Positions 9,315-20,520 of a stretch of DNA of 64,000 nt are shown piece after piece. The notes under the pieces were generated by a model that saw only the letters and a program-made list of their open reading frames with translations, was not told the origin of the DNA and made no database searches. Position 1 is the stretch's first letter; the number at the start of each line of letters is the position of its first letter. This stretch comes from Pseudobacillus wudalianchiensis (lineage in GTDB: Bacteria > Bacillota > Bacilli > Bacillales > Domibacillaceae), in contig NZ_MAYT01000012.1 in the NCBI RefSeq assembly GCF_001685015.1, positions 124,001 through 188,000 of the forward strand. The letters are read 5' to 3'. Made by a program: the position numbers and the translations under genes.

Positions 9315-10454
9315 ATGAACTTCCAACTAACAGAAGAACATGAAATGATTCGCAAAATGGTAAGGGACTTTGCTAAAAACGAAGTCGAGCCAACAGCAGC
9401 AGAACGCGACGAAGAAGAGCGTTTTGATATAGAGATTTTTCGCAAAATGGCGGAGCTCGGATTAACAGGTATCCCTTGGCCCGAAGAGTACGGAGGTATT
9501 GGCAGTGACTACTTAGCGTACTGCATTGCTGTCGAAGAATTGTCACGCGTTTGTGCATCTACAGGTGTCACTCTTTCCGCCCATACATCACTTGCGGGTT
9601 GGCCAGTTTACAAGTTTGGTACAGAAGAACAAAAGCAAAAGTACTTAAAGCCAATGGCGCAGGGGGAGAAAATTGGCGCCTATGGATTAACAGAGCCAGG
9701 TTCTGGTTCTGACGCAGGCGGGATGAAAACAACAGCTCGCTTAGAGGGCGATGAATATATTTTAAATGGTTCGAAGATTTTTATTACAAATGGCGGCATT
9801 GCTGATATTTACATCGTCTTTGCTTTAACGGATCCAGCTTCTAAACAGCGAGGCACAACAGCTTTTATTGTAGAGAAAGACTTTCCGGGCTTCTCTGTTG
9901 GCAAGAAAGAGAAGAAACTAGGAATCCGCTCATCTCCAACGACAGAAATTGTTTTTGAAGATTGCCGGGTGCCAAAGGAGAATGTTCTCGGTTCAGAGGG
10001 CGACGGCTTTAAGATTGCGATGATGACATTGGACGGCGGCCGTAACGGCATCGCTGCTCAGGCTGTCGGCATTGCACAAGGAGCACTGGACGCATCGGTT
10101 GAATATGCCAAAGAGCGCAAGCAGTTTGGCAAACCAATCGCAGCAAACCAGGGAATTTCCTTTAAGTTAGCTGATATGGCAACGGCGATTGAAGCATCCC
10201 GATTGCTTACTTATCAGGCGGCCTGGCTTGAGTCGAACAATTTGCCATATGGAAAAGAGTCGGCGATGTCGAAGCTTATGGCTGGTGATACCGCCATGAA
10301 AGTGACGACAGAAGCTGTACAGATCTTCGGAGGATATGGCTACACGAAAGATTATCCTGTTGAGCGCTATATGCGTGACGCTAAGATTACGCAAATTTAT
10401 GAAGGTACACAGGAAATTCAACGATTGGTTATTTCAAGAATGTTAACAAAATAA
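9315..10454 (+). CDS. Acyl-CoA dehydrogenase, second paralogue
   Basis: A 379-residue acyl-CoA dehydrogenase clearly related to the gene just upstream. It shares [47 protein letters not shown] and the catalytic glutamate context [10 protein letters not shown]. The start ATG has a GGCGGGG ribosome site in a 14-bp gap, suggesting translation from the same mRNA as the first copy. The two copies have diverged enough to suggest different acyl-CoA preferences, for example isobutyryl versus butyryl substrates. That is inference from the neighbouring mutase gene. Confidence 0.93.
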   Translation: MNFQLTEEHEMIRKMVRDFAKNEVEPTAAERDEEERFDIEIFRKMAELGLTGIPWPEEYGGIGSDYLAYCIAVEELSRVCASTGVTLSAHTSLAGWPVYKFGTEEQKQKYLKPMAQGEKIGAYGLTEPGSGSDAGGMKTTARLEGDEYILNGSKIFITNGGIADIYIVFALTDPASKQRGTTAFIVEKDFPGFSVGKKEKKLGIRSSPTTEIVFEDCRVPKENVLGSEGDGFKIAMMTLDGGRNGIAAQAVGIAQGALDASVEYAKERKQFGKPIAANQGISFKLADMATAIEASRLLTYQAAWLESNNLPYGKESAMSKLMAGDTAMKVTTEAVQIFGGYGYTKDYPVERYMRDAKITQIYEGTQEIQRLVISRMLTK

Positions 10455-10541
10455 AGAAAGTTCATCTTAGAAAAAATCAGTTATAATGTTGAGCAGTAGG
10501 TCTAAAGCAATAAATTAGACTGAAAGTAAAAACAAATTCGG

Positions 10542-10574
10542 GAGCAGATGAAGGGAAGTTCCATTCCTCTGCTC
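10542..10574 (+). other. Hairpin in the leader of the TetR gene
   Basis: GAGCAGA and TCTGCTC form a 7-bp perfect stem around a 19-base loop, in the gap between the second acyl-CoA dehydrogenase and the TetR gene. No T-run follows, so it is only a weak terminator or a processing site. Confidence 0.4.
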
Positions 10575-10607
10575 TCGTTATGTATTTGTTAAAGGCGGTT
10601 GATAACA

Positions 10608-11246
10608 TTGAAGGCTGACAAGAGGAAAGTACATGCATCTGTAAAAGATGAACAGCTAATCGAAAAAAGGCGCTCCGAGATGATTAAGGGAGCTGTCCAG
10701 CTTTTTAAACAAAAAGGATTTCACCGAACGACAACGAGAGAAATTGCCAAAGCAGCAGGGTTTAGTATCGGTACTCTCTATGAATATATTCGTACGAAGG
10801 AAGATGTTCTCTATCTTGTATGCGATAGCATTTACGATCAGGTAAAAGACCGTTTGGAGCGAATGGACTTAGAGGCGGGGACGTTAGAGAGTCTAAAGCT
10901 CGGCATTAGTTATTATTTTAAAGTGGTAGATGATATGCAGGATGAAGTATTAGTCATGTATCAGGAAGCGAAATCGCTGTCAAAAGATGCCTTGCCATAT
11001 GTGCTAAGAAAAGAAATGGATATGGTCAGCATGTTTGAAAGGTTAGTTTACCGATGCGTGGAAAACGGAGAGCTTGATATGGAAGAACGAAAGATTCACA
11101 TGCTTGCTCAAGATATTTTTGTACAAGGACAAATGTGGGGATTCCGTCGTTGGGCGCTGCAAAAAAACTTTACGATTGATGATTATATCGAGCTGCAGAT
11201 AGATTTATTGTTTTCAGGCATTAATGGCTACAAAGTGAAACAATAA
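10608..11246 (+). CDS. TetR-family transcriptional regulator of the acyl-CoA/icmF cluster
   Basis: A 212-residue TetR repressor. The N-terminal helix-turn-helix runs from about residue 26 to 70 and shows GFHRTTTREIAKAAGFS and GTLYEYIRTKEDVLY. The C-terminal ligand pocket region is all-helical and poorly conserved, as usual. The TTG at 10608 is preferred because AAAGGCGG lies 9 bp upstream; a TTG at 10599 overlaps that site's optimal spacing. It lies 12 bp before icmF. The likely ligand is an acyl-CoA and the likely targets are the flanking genes, which is inference. It does not look like the direct orthologue of B. subtilis FadR by sequence recall, so a separate FadR may act on the two operators upstream. 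Confidence 0.85.
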   Translation: MKADKRKVHASVKDEQLIEKRRSEMIKGAVQLFKQKGFHRTTTREIAKAAGFSIGTLYEYIRTKEDVLYLVCDSIYDQVKDRLERMDLEAGTLESLKLGISYYFKVVDDMQDEVLVMYQEAKSLSKDALPYVLRKEMDMVSMFERLVYRCVENGELDMEERKIHMLAQDIFVQGQMWGFRRWALQKNFTIDDYIELQIDLLFSGINGYKVKQ

Positions 11247-11258
11247 GGGGGAGAAATA

Positions 11259-14200
11259 ATGAGTCAGACAGTGGAGGTTTATAAACCGAAGCATCATATT
11301 CGTTTTGTGACAGCTTCCAGTCTTTTTGATGGGCACGACGCATCGATTAATATTATGCGCCGTATTTTGCAGGCAAGCGGAGCAGAAGTAATTCATCTGG
11401 GGCATAATCGATCAGTAGAAGAAGTGGTGAATGCGGCAATTCAGGAAGATGTACAGGGGATTGCCATTTCCTCTTATCAAGGCGGTCACGTTGAATACTT
11501 TAAATACATGTATGACTTATTAAAGGAAAAAGGCTGTCCGCATATCCGTATTTATGGAGGCGGAGGCGGAGTGATCATTCCGCGGGAAATAAAAGAGCTG
11601 CATGATTACGGCATTGCCCGGGTCTTTTCGCCGGAGGACGGACGGCTTAACGGCTTACAGGGTATGATTAATATCATGCTGGAAGAATGTGATTTTTCCA
11701 CTGTATCGGGCAGTATTGGAGAAGAAATTAGCAAGCTGCCAAATGGGGATGTTACAGCCGTGTCGAGGCTGATTTCATTAGCGGAGAATCAGGTAGACGC
11801 CAGTCAAGAAGAAAAAGCAGAAGCCGCTGCGGCGTTTGAGCAGATTCAGTCTTTAGGCAATGAAGCACCTGTTATTGGGATTACAGGTACCGGCGGTGCA
11901 GGAAAAAGTTCTCTGACAGATGAACTGATCCGCCGCTTTCTCAATGAATTGTCCAACAAGAAAATTGCTATTCTGTCGGTTGACCCAACAAAACAAAAAA
12001 CAGGCGGTGCACTGCTGGGTGACCGTATTCGGATGAATGCGATTTTTTCTGAGCGGGTGTTTATGCGCAGTCTCGCTACCCGCAATTCCCGTTCTGAGCT
12101 TTCGCTGGCGATTAAAGATGCTATTAGTGTCGTAAAGGCGGCCGGTTATGATTTAGTAGTTGTAGAGACGAGCGGAATCGGGCAAGGGGATGCTGAGATT
12201 ACTGAAATTTCCGATTTGTCGATGTATGTTATGACAAGTGAATTTGGGGCGCCAACTCAACTTGAGAAAATCGATATGATTGATTATGCTGACTTAATTG
12301 TTATTAATAAATTTGAAAGAAAAGGCTCCGAGGACGCCAAGCGCCAAGTACAAAAGCAATATCAGCGCAGCCGCAATTTATTTGATGAACCGCTAGAAAA
12401 AATGCCGGTATACGGAACGATTGCCAGCCAGTTTAATGATCAAGGCACGAATGCTTTATTCGCTGCACTCGTAGAAAAAATTAATGAAAGAGCTGGTACC
12501 GATTGGCAAGTATCCTTCAGCAAAGAAGTGGACGTAGAAAAGCAAAACGTAATCATTCCAAATGATCGCCGTTACTATTTAAGAGAGATTACGGAAACAG
12601 TGCGCCGTTATCACCAGAAGGCAGAGGAACAGGAACACCTTGCCCGCCGGTTGTTTCAGCTTGAAGGAGCGTTGACAGAGGCTAAAGCAAACGATGCTGG
12701 GGAAGAGGTAATCCGACCGCTTGAAACGTATAAAGCAGCAATTGAAGAGCAGCTAACCACTGAATCGAAAAAGATCCTCGCTGGATGGAAAGAGTTAAGA
12801 GAACAGTACGCTGCTTCCGAGTATGTCACGAAAATCCGCGATAAGGAAATCGTGACAGAGCTGACGACAACGAGCTTATCAGGCCTTAAAATTCCAAAGG
12901 TCGTTTTGCCGAAGTTTGTTGATTATGGAGAGATTCTCCGCTGGGTTTATAAAGAAAACAGACCAGGCTTCTTCCCATATACGGCTGGCGTTTTTCCGTT
13001 TAAACGAAAAGGAGAAGATCCGAAACGGCAGTTTGCTGGAGAGGGGACACCAGAAAGAACAAACCGCCGCTTTCATTACTTATCCAAAGATGATGAAGCA
13101 AAACGGTTGAGCACCGCCTTTGATTCTGTGACCTTGTATGGAGAAGATCCGGATTACCGGCCAGACATTTATGGAAAAGTCGGCGAAAGCGGAGTCAGTA
13201 TTTGTACGTTGGAAGACATGAAAAAGCTATATGCTGGTTTTGATCTATGTCACCCCTCTACATCTGTTTCCATGACGATTAATGGTCCAGCGCCGATTAT
13301 TTTGGCGATGTTTATGAATACGGCGATTGATCAGCAGGTAAAGAAGAAAGAGGAAGAGCTTGGCCGTATCCTATCTGTCGAAGAATTTACTGATGTGCGT
13401 GCCCAGACGTTAAAGACGGTTAGGGGAACTGTGCAGGCTGATATTTTAAAAGAGGATCAAGGGCAGAATACATGCATTTTCTCTACGGAGTTTGCTTTGC
13501 GGATGATGGGAGATATTCAGCAATATTTTATTGATCACTCCGTTCGTAATTATTATTCTGTTTCCATTTCTGGTTATCATATTGCGGAAGCTGGCGCTAA
13601 TCCAATTTCTCAGCTCGCCTTCACCTTGGCGAACGGTTTTACGTACGTCGAATATTATTTAAGCCGCGGCATGGCGATCGACGATTTTGCCCCGAACTTA
13701 TCTTTCTTTTTCTCAAACGGTCTTGACCCAGAGTATACGGTAATTGGCCGTGTAGCAAGGAGAATTTGGGCAGTGGCCATGCGTGAGAAATATGGGGCAA
13801 ATGAGCGCTCTCAGAAGCTCAAGTACCATATCCAAACATCGGGCCGCTCTCTTCACGCTCAAGAAATTGACTTTAACGATATCCGGACAACATTGCAGGC
13901 ACTCATGGCACTGCAGGACAATTGTAATTCACTTCATACAAATGCTTATGATGAAGCTATTACAACCCCGACCGAGGAATCTGTCCGTCGGGCAATGGCG
14001 ATCCAGCTCATTATTACGAAGGAGCATGGCTTGTCTAAAAATGAAAATCCGCTACAAGGCTCCTTCATTATTGAAGAGTTAACCGACCTTGTCGAAGAAG
14101 CAGTATTACAGGAGTTTGAACGCTTAGATGACAGAGGCGGTGTGCTCGGAGCGATGGAAACGCAATACCAGCGCGGGAAAATCCAGGAAGAGTCGATGCA

Positions 14201-14528
14201 CTATGAAATGCTAAAGCATACAGGGGAACTGCCAATCATTGGTGTGAATACCTACTTGAACCCAAATCCGCCATCTGAAGAAGAAATCAATAGCATGGAA
14301 TTGGCGAGGGCTACAAAAGAAGAAAAAGAACACCAAATTAACGAATTGCGCTCTTTCCAGAAAAAGCATGAACAAGAGGCTGAAAAAGCGTTAAAACGTT
14401 TAAAAGAAACAGCTGTGAGCGGCGGGAATATTTTTGCTGAACTGATGAAAACAGTAAAAGTTGCCAGCCTAGGTCAAATTACGACGGCTCTCTATGAGGT
14501 AGGCGGACAGTACAGAAGAAATATGTAA
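11259..14528 (+). CDS. icmF: Fused isobutyryl-CoA mutase IcmF
   Basis: A 1089-residue cytoplasmic adenosylcobalamin enzyme interconverting isobutyryl-CoA and butyryl-CoA, with its own G-protein chaperone built in. Domain order: B12-binding domain (about 1-150, [13 protein letters not shown]), MeaI-type GTPase (about 205-420, Walker [10 protein letters not shown]), then the mutase barrel. The substrate-defining residues are those of isobutyryl-CoA mutase. Phe592 lies in RQFAGEG where methylmalonyl-CoA mutase has Tyr in RQYAGFS. Gln736 lies in GQNTC where methylmalonyl-CoA mutase has Arg in VRNTY. Length fits Geobacillus IcmF. It starts 12 bp after the TetR gene and ends at a strong terminator. 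It would route valine-derived isobutyryl-CoA into the adjacent beta-oxidation genes. Confidence 0.95.
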   Translation: MSQTVEVYKPKHHIRFVTASSLFDGHDASINIMRRILQASGAEVIHLGHNRSVEEVVNAAIQEDVQGIAISSYQGGHVEYFKYMYDLLKEKGCPHIRIYGGGGGVIIPREIKELHDYGIARVFSPEDGRLNGLQGMINIMLEECDFSTVSGSIGEEISKLPNGDVTAVSRLISLAENQVDASQEEKAEAAAAFEQIQSLGNEAPVIGITGTGGAGKSSLTDELIRRFLNELSNKKIAILSVDPTKQKTGGALLGDRIRMNAIFSERVFMRSLATRNSRSELSLAIKDAISVVKAAGYDLVVVETSGIGQGDAEITEISDLSMYVMTSEFGAPTQLEKIDMIDYADLIVINKFERKGSEDAKRQVQKQYQRSRNLFDEPLEKMPVYGTIASQFNDQGTNALFAALVEKINERAGTDWQVSFSKEVDVEKQNVIIPNDRRYYLREITETVRRYHQKAEEQEHLARRLFQLEGALTEAKANDAGEEVIRPLETYKAAIEEQLTTESKKILAGWKELREQYAASEYVTKIRDKEIVTELTTTSLSGLKIPKVVLPKFVDYGEILRWVYKENRPGFFPYTAGVFPFKRKGEDPKRQFAGEGTPERTNRRFHYLSKDDEAKRLSTAFDSVTLYGEDPDYRPDIYGKVGESGVSICTLEDMKKLYAGFDLCHPSTSVSMTINGPAPIILAMFMNTAIDQQVKKKEEELGRILSVEEFTDVRAQTLKTVRGTVQADILKEDQGQNTCIFSTEFALRMMGDIQQYFIDHSVRNYYSVSISGYHIAEAGANPISQLAFTLANGFTYVEYYLSRGMAIDDFAPNLSFFFSNGLDPEYTVIGRVARRIWAVAMREKYGANERSQKLKYHIQTSGRSLHAQEIDFNDIRTTLQALMALQDNCNSLHTNAYDEAITTPTEESVRRAMAIQLIITKEHGLSKNENPLQGSFIIEELTDLVEEAVLQEFERLDDRGGVLGAMETQYQRGKIQEESMHYEMLKHTGELPIIGVNTYLNPNPPSEEEINSMELARATKEEKEHQINELRSFQKKHEQEAEKALKRLKETAVSGGNIFAELMKTVKVASLGQITTALYEVGGQYRRNM

Positions 14529-14538
14529 CCTAAAGCAG

Positions 14539-14579
14539 CCGTGAAAGAAGCGAATCCTCTCTTTCACGGTATTTTTTTC
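14539..14579 (+). terminator. Terminator after icmF
   Basis: A 10-bp perfect stem (CCGTGAAAGA with TCTTTCACGG) is followed by TATTTTTTT. Confidence 0.9.
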
Positions 14580-14742
14580 ATATAAAAAGATTATAATTGT
14601 AAAATAAAGGGTACGGTAAAGAGATGGAACTGCCTTTGTACAATTTTCATGTAAAGTTTTTTAACATGCTAATCACAATTTTTCTTTTATAATGATTGGA
14701 AAAAAGTATACAATAAGGAAAGGTAAAAGGCGGGGATAGAGG

Positions 14743-14961
14743 ATGAAGCAAATTTTAAATTGTATATTGCTTGGCGTCTATACGTTTGCTGCTAGTTGGC
14801 TTTATCAAATCCAGCTCGGAGCCGTTGCCTTTCTCCTACTATCTTTTTTTCTGTTTTATCGGACTTTTATTGAGCTAAGAAAGACGAGAGAAGGTAGAAG
14901 GCCTTCTCCAGAAGCAGTCTCGAAAAAAGTGCGCAAAAAAAAAGCGGAAATCGTTACATAA
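14743..14961 (+). CDS. Small two-helix membrane protein, unknown function
   Basis: A 72-residue hypothetical protein. Two hydrophobic stretches (about residues 5-20 and 27-42) look like membrane helices. They are followed by a very basic tail rich in Lys and Arg (KKVRKKKAEIV). A GGCGGGG ribosome site and a TATAAT-like -10 element (14688-14693) lie upstream, so it is probably expressed as its own short transcript. I do not recognise the family. It sits between icmF and rpoE. Confidence 0.6.
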   Translation: MKQILNCILLGVYTFAASWLYQIQLGAVAFLLLSFFLFYRTFIELRKTREGRRPSPEAVSKKVRKKKAEIVT

Positions 14962-15053
14962 ATATGGCATAATGAAAGCGTCAATGTTTATAATGGTGAA
15001 TATGACCTTTTTCACTCTCATAGAGTGCGTAAATAGAGAAGGGAAGTGCGGAT

Positions 15054-15599
15054 GTGAAGTTAAAGGAACTGTCTAAAGAAGAACTGAAGGAAATGTCCTT
15101 TATTGAAATTGCTTATGCTCTTTTAAAAGAAAGCAAAGAGCCGATAGCATTCCAGGAGATAATCAATCAAATCCAGCAGTATCAAGAGTTGAGCGACGCT
15201 GAATTAAAAGCGCGGATGGTTCAGTTTTATACCGACCTAAATGTTGATGGCCGGTTTATTACGTTTGGAGAAAATCGTTGGGGCTTACGTGCTTGGTATC
15301 CGGTTGACCAATTAGAAGAAGAAGCAGCGCCAGCAGTAAAAGCGAAAAAGAAAAAGGCGAAAAAATCTACAGTCGAAGAACCGGATTTTGACGAAGAAGA
15401 ACTGGATGAAGTGGACGAGCTTGAGGATGATCTTGACTTTGAAGAAGATGATCTTGACGAGTTGGATGACGAAGTGGAAGATCTTGACGATTTAGATGAG
15501 ATCGATGATGAAGACGAAGACGAAGAGGATTTTGACGACGATCTTGGTGAAGAAGATGAATACGATTTAGACGATGATGAGGAAGAAGACTTAAAATAA
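15054..15599 (+). CDS. rpoE: RNA polymerase delta subunit
   Basis: A 181-residue Gram-positive RNA polymerase subunit that helps recycle core enzyme and raises promoter specificity. The N-terminal folded HARE-HTH domain (about 1-90) contains SFIEIAYALLKESKEPIAF and FITFGENRWGLRAWYP. A short basic linker (KAKKKKAKK) is followed by a long disordered tail of Asp and Glu, the family hallmark. The start is GTG with GAAGGGAAG upstream. The gene precedes pyrG as in B. subtilis. Confidence 0.97.
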   Translation: MKLKELSKEELKEMSFIEIAYALLKESKEPIAFQEIINQIQQYQELSDAELKARMVQFYTDLNVDGRFITFGENRWGLRAWYPVDQLEEEAAPAVKAKKKKAKKSTVEEPDFDEEELDEVDELEDDLDFEEDDLDELDDEVEDLDDLDEIDDEDEDEEDFDDDLGEEDEYDLDDDEEEDLK

Positions 15600-15616
15600 A
15601 GAAAATTAATCTTTTC

Positions 15617-15725
15617 TTGACTTCCTTTATTTCAAATTGTAGTATTTTATTTGGGCTCTTTAAAGAGACATTATTTATGCTTATAACGCTCCCTTTACTT
15701 TTTAAGTAACTGGGGCGTTTTTGTT
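15617..15725 (+). promoter_or_regulatory. pyrG promoter and CTP-sensing attenuator leader
   Basis: The promoter is -35 TTGACT (15617-15622), 17-bp spacer, -10 TAGTAT (15640-15645). The predicted transcript starts at 15653 with GGGCTC. A terminator hairpin (about 15685-15718) has 5' arm AACGCTCCC, inner stem TTACTT/AAGTAA, 3' arm GGGGCGTT, then T-runs. In B. subtilis pyrG, low CTP makes polymerase stutter and add extra G residues at pppGGGC. The G-run then pairs with the GCUCCCUUU arm and prevents termination. Every element of that mechanism is present here. Confidence 0.88.
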
Positions 15726-15782
15726 TTTTGCCCCGATAAAATGAGTGTATTTATTTAATTAATAAAAGAAACAATAGATTGA

Positions 15783-17396
<1,614 letters not shown>

Positions 17397-17402
17397 GAAT
17401 AA

Positions 17403-17460
17403 AAGAAGCCGACTCAAACGATCATGGTAAAATGATCGTTCGAGAACGGCTTCTTTTTTA
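17403..17460. terminator. Bidirectional terminator between pyrG and ywjG
   Basis: A two-part stem pairs AGAAGCCG with CGGCTTCT (outer) and AACGATCAT with ATGATCGTT (inner). A-run and T-run flank it on opposite sides. Confidence 0.9.
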
Positions 17461-17466
17461 AGCTGT

Positions 17467-17988
17467 TTAGTCTTGCTCTTGCAAGATTTCATCGATTGTC
17501 AGCTTGAGGGCAAAGTAAATATAGAGAGCGGCAAGACTAGAAGGAAAGCCGGTGCGGCCGCCATTTTCAGAAGGAAGCAATCCCTTGGTTACTTTTGTAT
17601 CAATAAATACATCAGCCAATTCATGAAGGGAATCTTTTTCCTCTGATGCAAGGCCGGCTACAGCTACAAAGGGTACTCCGCGTTCTTCAAGAGCAGCTGC
17701 GGCAGTTAGCGCTTCTGAATCATGGGCGAAGCGGCTGACGAGAAGTACCCGGTCGCTCTGGGTAATATCACCTACTGAATCAAACGCCTGGATGCAGGAA
17801 AGTGAGTCGGCGCCAGACACGGCTTCTGCCTCGACCGCTTTCATTTCTTGCAATCCTTTTATATAAATCCGGCCCTCACCGACTACTGCCTGTGCAAGAA
17901 GGCGGGCACCATCTTCAATCTGATCGGCTTCTTTATCTGTAATTCGTTGAAAAAGACCGTTTAATTGAGTAGTAAACATTTTTAACAT
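17467..17988 (-). CDS. ywjG: DUF2529 protein YwjG (SIS-like fold)
   Basis: A 173-residue conserved Bacillus protein of unknown function. The order of short hydrophobic strands and helices (GRIYIKGLQ, DRVLLVSRFAHDSE, VPFVAVAG) is reminiscent of sugar-isomerase (SIS) domains, but I see no catalytic residues. The ATG at 17988 is preceded by AAGGAGGACG. It is oriented against pyrG and spo0F on both sides, the same arrangement as in B. subtilis. Confidence 0.85.
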   Translation of the reverse strand: MLKMFTTQLNGLFQRITDKEADQIEDGARLLAQAVVGEGRIYIKGLQEMKAVEAEAVSGADSLSCIQAFDSVGDITQSDRVLLVSRFAHDSEALTAAAALEERGVPFVAVAGLASEEKDSLHELADVFIDTKVTKGLLPSENGGRTGFPSSLAALYIYFALKLTIDEILQEQD

Positions 17989-18066
17989 CGTTCGTCCTCC
18001 TTAATCGTGAATTATATTATACCCGTCTTTCCACTTAGGAGCAAAAGTCATAAATTATTTCCGCAA

Positions 18067-18096
18067 GCAGGAATTTCGAGTATCGAAGAAGAATAA
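18067..18096 (+). promoter_or_regulatory. sigma-H promoter of spo0F
   Basis: -35 GCAGGAATT (18067-18075) and -10 GAAGAATAA (18088-18096), 12-bp spacer, match the sigma-H consensus RNAGGAWWW / RNNGAATWW at all defined positions. B. subtilis spo0F is known to be sigma-H driven. Confidence 0.8.
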
Positions 18097-18169
18097 TAAG
18101 TGAATAAATAGCCAATTGTTTTACGCATACATAATAGAACAAGAATGAAGAGCAGAGGGGGCGAGGCAA

Positions 18170-18532
18170 TTGAGTGGAAAAATACTGATTGTAGATGATC
18201 AATTCGGTATACGCATTTTACTTAATGAAGTGCTTCAAAAAGAGGGGTATGAAACATTTCAAGCAGCAAACGGAATACAGGCTTTGGAGATTGTTGACAA
18301 TCATTCGCCTGATCTAGTGTTGCTAGACATGAAAATTCCTGGGATGGATGGCATTGAAATTTTGAAAAGAATGCGAGAGAAAGACGAAAGCATTCGAGTC
18401 ATTATCATGACAGCTTACGGAGAGCTGGACATGATCCAAAAGGCAAAAGATCTAGGTGCGCTGACGCACTTTGCTAAACCGTTTGATATTGATGATATCC
18501 GGACAACAGTAAAAGAATATATAGTTTCTTAA
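18170..18532 (+). CDS. spo0F: Sporulation phosphorelay response regulator Spo0F
   Basis: A 120-residue single-domain receiver that takes phosphate from sporulation kinases and passes it to Spo0B, then Spo0A. The acidic pocket Asp9-Asp10 (IVDDQ), phosphoacceptor Asp53 ([11 protein letters not shown]), Thr in MTAYG and Lys in HFAKPFD are all visible. No output domain is present, as expected. The start is TTG with GAGGGGGCGAGG upstream. A sigma-H promoter lies about 75 bp upstream. Confidence 0.97.
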   Translation: MSGKILIVDDQFGIRILLNEVLQKEGYETFQAANGIQALEIVDNHSPDLVLLDMKIPGMDGIEILKRMREKDESIRVIIMTAYGELDMIQKAKDLGALTHFAKPFDIDDIRTTVKEYIVS

Positions 18533-18536
18533 AGGG

Positions 18537-18575
18537 TAACCGGCTTCTTTTCCATTGGTAAAGGGCCGGTTATTT
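18537..18575 (+). terminator. Candidate terminator after spo0F
   Basis: AACCGGC pairs with GCCGGTT around a loop of about 25 bases, followed by ATTTT. The T-run is short, so termination may be partial. Confidence 0.5.
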
Positions 18576-18653
18576 TGGTATGATACAAATGTAAATTTAT
18601 TCGTAAGTGTATACTAAGAGTTGTACTTAAGTTCATCAAGGAGGAAAATAATT

Positions 18654-19517
18654 ATGCCTTTAGTTTCCATGACTGATATGCTGAATAAAGCAAAAGAAGA
18701 AAAGTATGCTGTTGGGCAATTTAACTTGAACAACCTAGAATTTACCCAAGCCATTTTGCAAGCAGCAGAAGAGGAAAAATCACCGGTTATTCTTGGTGTC
18801 TCTGAAGGGGCAGCTCGTTATATGGGCGGCTTTAAATTCGTCGTTGAGATGGTAAAAGCATTAATGGAAGAGTATAAAGTAACAGTACCGGTTGCGATTC
18901 ATCTCGATCATGGTTCTAGCTTTGAAATGTGCGCAAAAGCGATTCAGGCAGGTTTCACATCTGTTATGATCGATGGTTCACATCATCCACTAGAACAGAA
19001 TATTGCCCTAACAAAGAAAGTTGTAGAGCTTGCACACATCCACGGTGTATCGGTTGAAGCAGAGCTTGGCCGCATTGGTGGACAAGAAGACGATTTGGTT
19101 GTGGAAGACGCAGAAGCAGCTTATGCGATTCCATCAGAGTGTGACCAATTGGTTCGTGAAACAGGCGTGGATTGCTTCGCTCCAGCCCTCGGTTCTGTTC
19201 ATGGTCCATATAAAGGTGAACCTAAATTAGGCTTTGACCGCATGGAAGAAGTCATGAACTTAACCGGCGTTCCACTCGTGCTTCACGGAGGTACCGGCAT
19301 CCCGACAAAAGACATTCAACGTGCGATCTCACTTGGAACAGCTAAAATCAATGTAAACACAGAAAACCAAATAGCATCAGCTAAGACAGTGCGCGAGGTC
19401 CTCGCTGAAAAACCAGACCTCTACGATCCGCGTAAATACTTAGGACCTGCACGTGAAACGATTAAAGAAACAGTTAAAGGAAAAATGCGTGAGTTCGGTT
19501 CATCTGGAAAAGCGTAA
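18654..19517 (+). CDS. fba: Class II fructose-1,6-bisphosphate aldolase
   Basis: A 287-residue zinc-dependent aldolase of glycolysis and gluconeogenesis, cleaving fructose 1,6-bisphosphate to dihydroxyacetone phosphate and glyceraldehyde 3-phosphate. Metal and catalytic residues are visible in [35 protein letters not shown] and PLVLHGGTG. The ATG at 18654 is chosen because AGGAGG lies 8 bp upstream; an in-frame extension from 18621 lacks a ribosome site. A hairpin and one repeat separate it from the transaldolase gene, and glpX lies nearby, so carbon-metabolism genes cluster here. Confidence 0.97.
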   Translation: MPLVSMTDMLNKAKEEKYAVGQFNLNNLEFTQAILQAAEEEKSPVILGVSEGAARYMGGFKFVVEMVKALMEEYKVTVPVAIHLDHGSSFEMCAKAIQAGFTSVMIDGSHHPLEQNIALTKKVVELAHIHGVSVEAELGRIGGQEDDLVVEDAEAAYAIPSECDQLVRETGVDCFAPALGSVHGPYKGEPKLGFDRMEEVMNLTGVPLVLHGGTGIPTKDIQRAISLGTAKINVNTENQIASAKTVREVLAEKPDLYDPRKYLGPARETIKETVKGKMREFGSSGKA

Positions 19518-19549
19518 AAGCTTATTTATTCTATAAAGATGTATAAAAG

Positions 19550-19577
19550 AAACCGCCTTATCCAATTAAGGCGGTTT
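19550..19577 (+). terminator. Hairpin after fba
   Basis: An 11-bp perfect stem (AAACCGCCTTA with TAAGGCGGTTT) follows fba. Only three T residues follow the stem before AAATTT, so it may act as a partial terminator. Confidence 0.6.
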
Positions 19578-19582
19578 AAATT

Positions 19583-19722
19583 TAGAAAAGCGGAAGCGTC
19601 CGGTTTGCTCCGACAAGCATAAGATGGGTCGGCGAAGTGGCGTTCTTCAGCCACACAGCTGGATCAGCTTATGACCTCGAGGAGCAGGACACTGCAGCTG
19701 GACAAGAAAAGCGGAAAGTGGC
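19583..19722 (+). repeat. Single family 2 hairpin repeat plus 5' stub of another
   Basis: One copy (TAGAAAAGCGGA ... GCAGCTGGACAA, 19583-19705) lies between fba and the transaldolase gene. A 17-base stub beginning GAAAAGCGGAAAG follows. Its variable stems read TGCTCC/GGAGCA and GTCC/GGAC, paired but different in sequence from other copies. The core motifs GACAAGCATAAG and CTTATGACCTCGAG are unchanged. Confidence 0.85.
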
Positions 19723-19747
19723 CATCTAATAAAAGGAGAGAACTATA

Positions 19748-20395
19748 ATGAAATTATTTATCGATACAGCGAATATGACAGAAATTAAGGAAGCTCATTC
19801 TTGGGGTATTTTATCAGGTGTTACGACAAACCCATCTTTAGTAGCAAAAGAATCTGTGCCTTTTCATGAGCGTTTAAAGGAAATTACTAATTTAGTAAGT
19901 GATTCGGTTAGCGCTGAAGTAATTGCACTTGATGCAGAAGGAATGATTAAAGAAGGACGCGAATTAGCCAAGGTTGCACCAAATATTACGGTGAAAGTGC
20001 CGATGACACCAGAAGGGTTAAAAGCGGTTTCTGTTTTCTCTAAAGAAGGAATTAAAACGAATGTAACGTTAATTTTTAGTGCGAATCAGGCTTTGCTAGC
20101 AGCAAGAGCGGGCGCTTCTTATGTTTCACCATTTTTAGGGCGTCTTGATGACATTGGCCATAATGGATTAGATCTGATTGAAACCATCGCTTCTATCTTT
20201 GCTATTCACGGCATTGAAACAGAGATCATTGCGGCATCAATCCGTCATCCACAGCATATTACAGACGCTGCTTTACGTGGAGCTCATATTTCAACAGTGC
20301 CATTTAAAGTATTAAAGCAAATGTTCAATCATCCTCTAACAGATAAGGGAATTGAAGCATTTTTGGCTGATTGGGATAAACGTCAAGTAAAATAA
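19748..20395 (+). CDS. tal: Transaldolase (small TalC/FSA-type, YwjH)
   Basis: A 215-residue (beta/alpha)8 Schiff-base enzyme of the pentose phosphate pathway. It starts [16 protein letters not shown] and contains GVTTNPSLV. The Schiff-base lysine lies in NITVKVPMT. This short form covers both transaldolases and fructose-6-phosphate aldolases; the Bacillus member YwjH is reported as a transaldolase. AAAGGAGAG precedes the ATG. It lies between fba and murAB, the standard Bacillus order. Confidence 0.93.
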   Translation: MKLFIDTANMTEIKEAHSWGILSGVTTNPSLVAKESVPFHERLKEITNLVSDSVSAEVIALDAEGMIKEGRELAKVAPNITVKVPMTPEGLKAVSVFSKEGIKTNVTLIFSANQALLAARAGASYVSPFLGRLDDIGHNGLDLIETIASIFAIHGIETEIIAASIRHPQHITDAALRGAHISTVPFKVLKQMFNHPLTDKGIEAFLADWDKRQVK

Positions 20396-20520
20396 TTCCT
20401 CTTTTTTTACATGTTTTGACTCGGTTGGGATAAAATAAAACTAATAAAAACAGCTATCAGCATATCATGAGATAATTCTTTTTCGATGCTTAGCCAGTGC
20501 GTGAAAGAAGGGAGCAGAAA

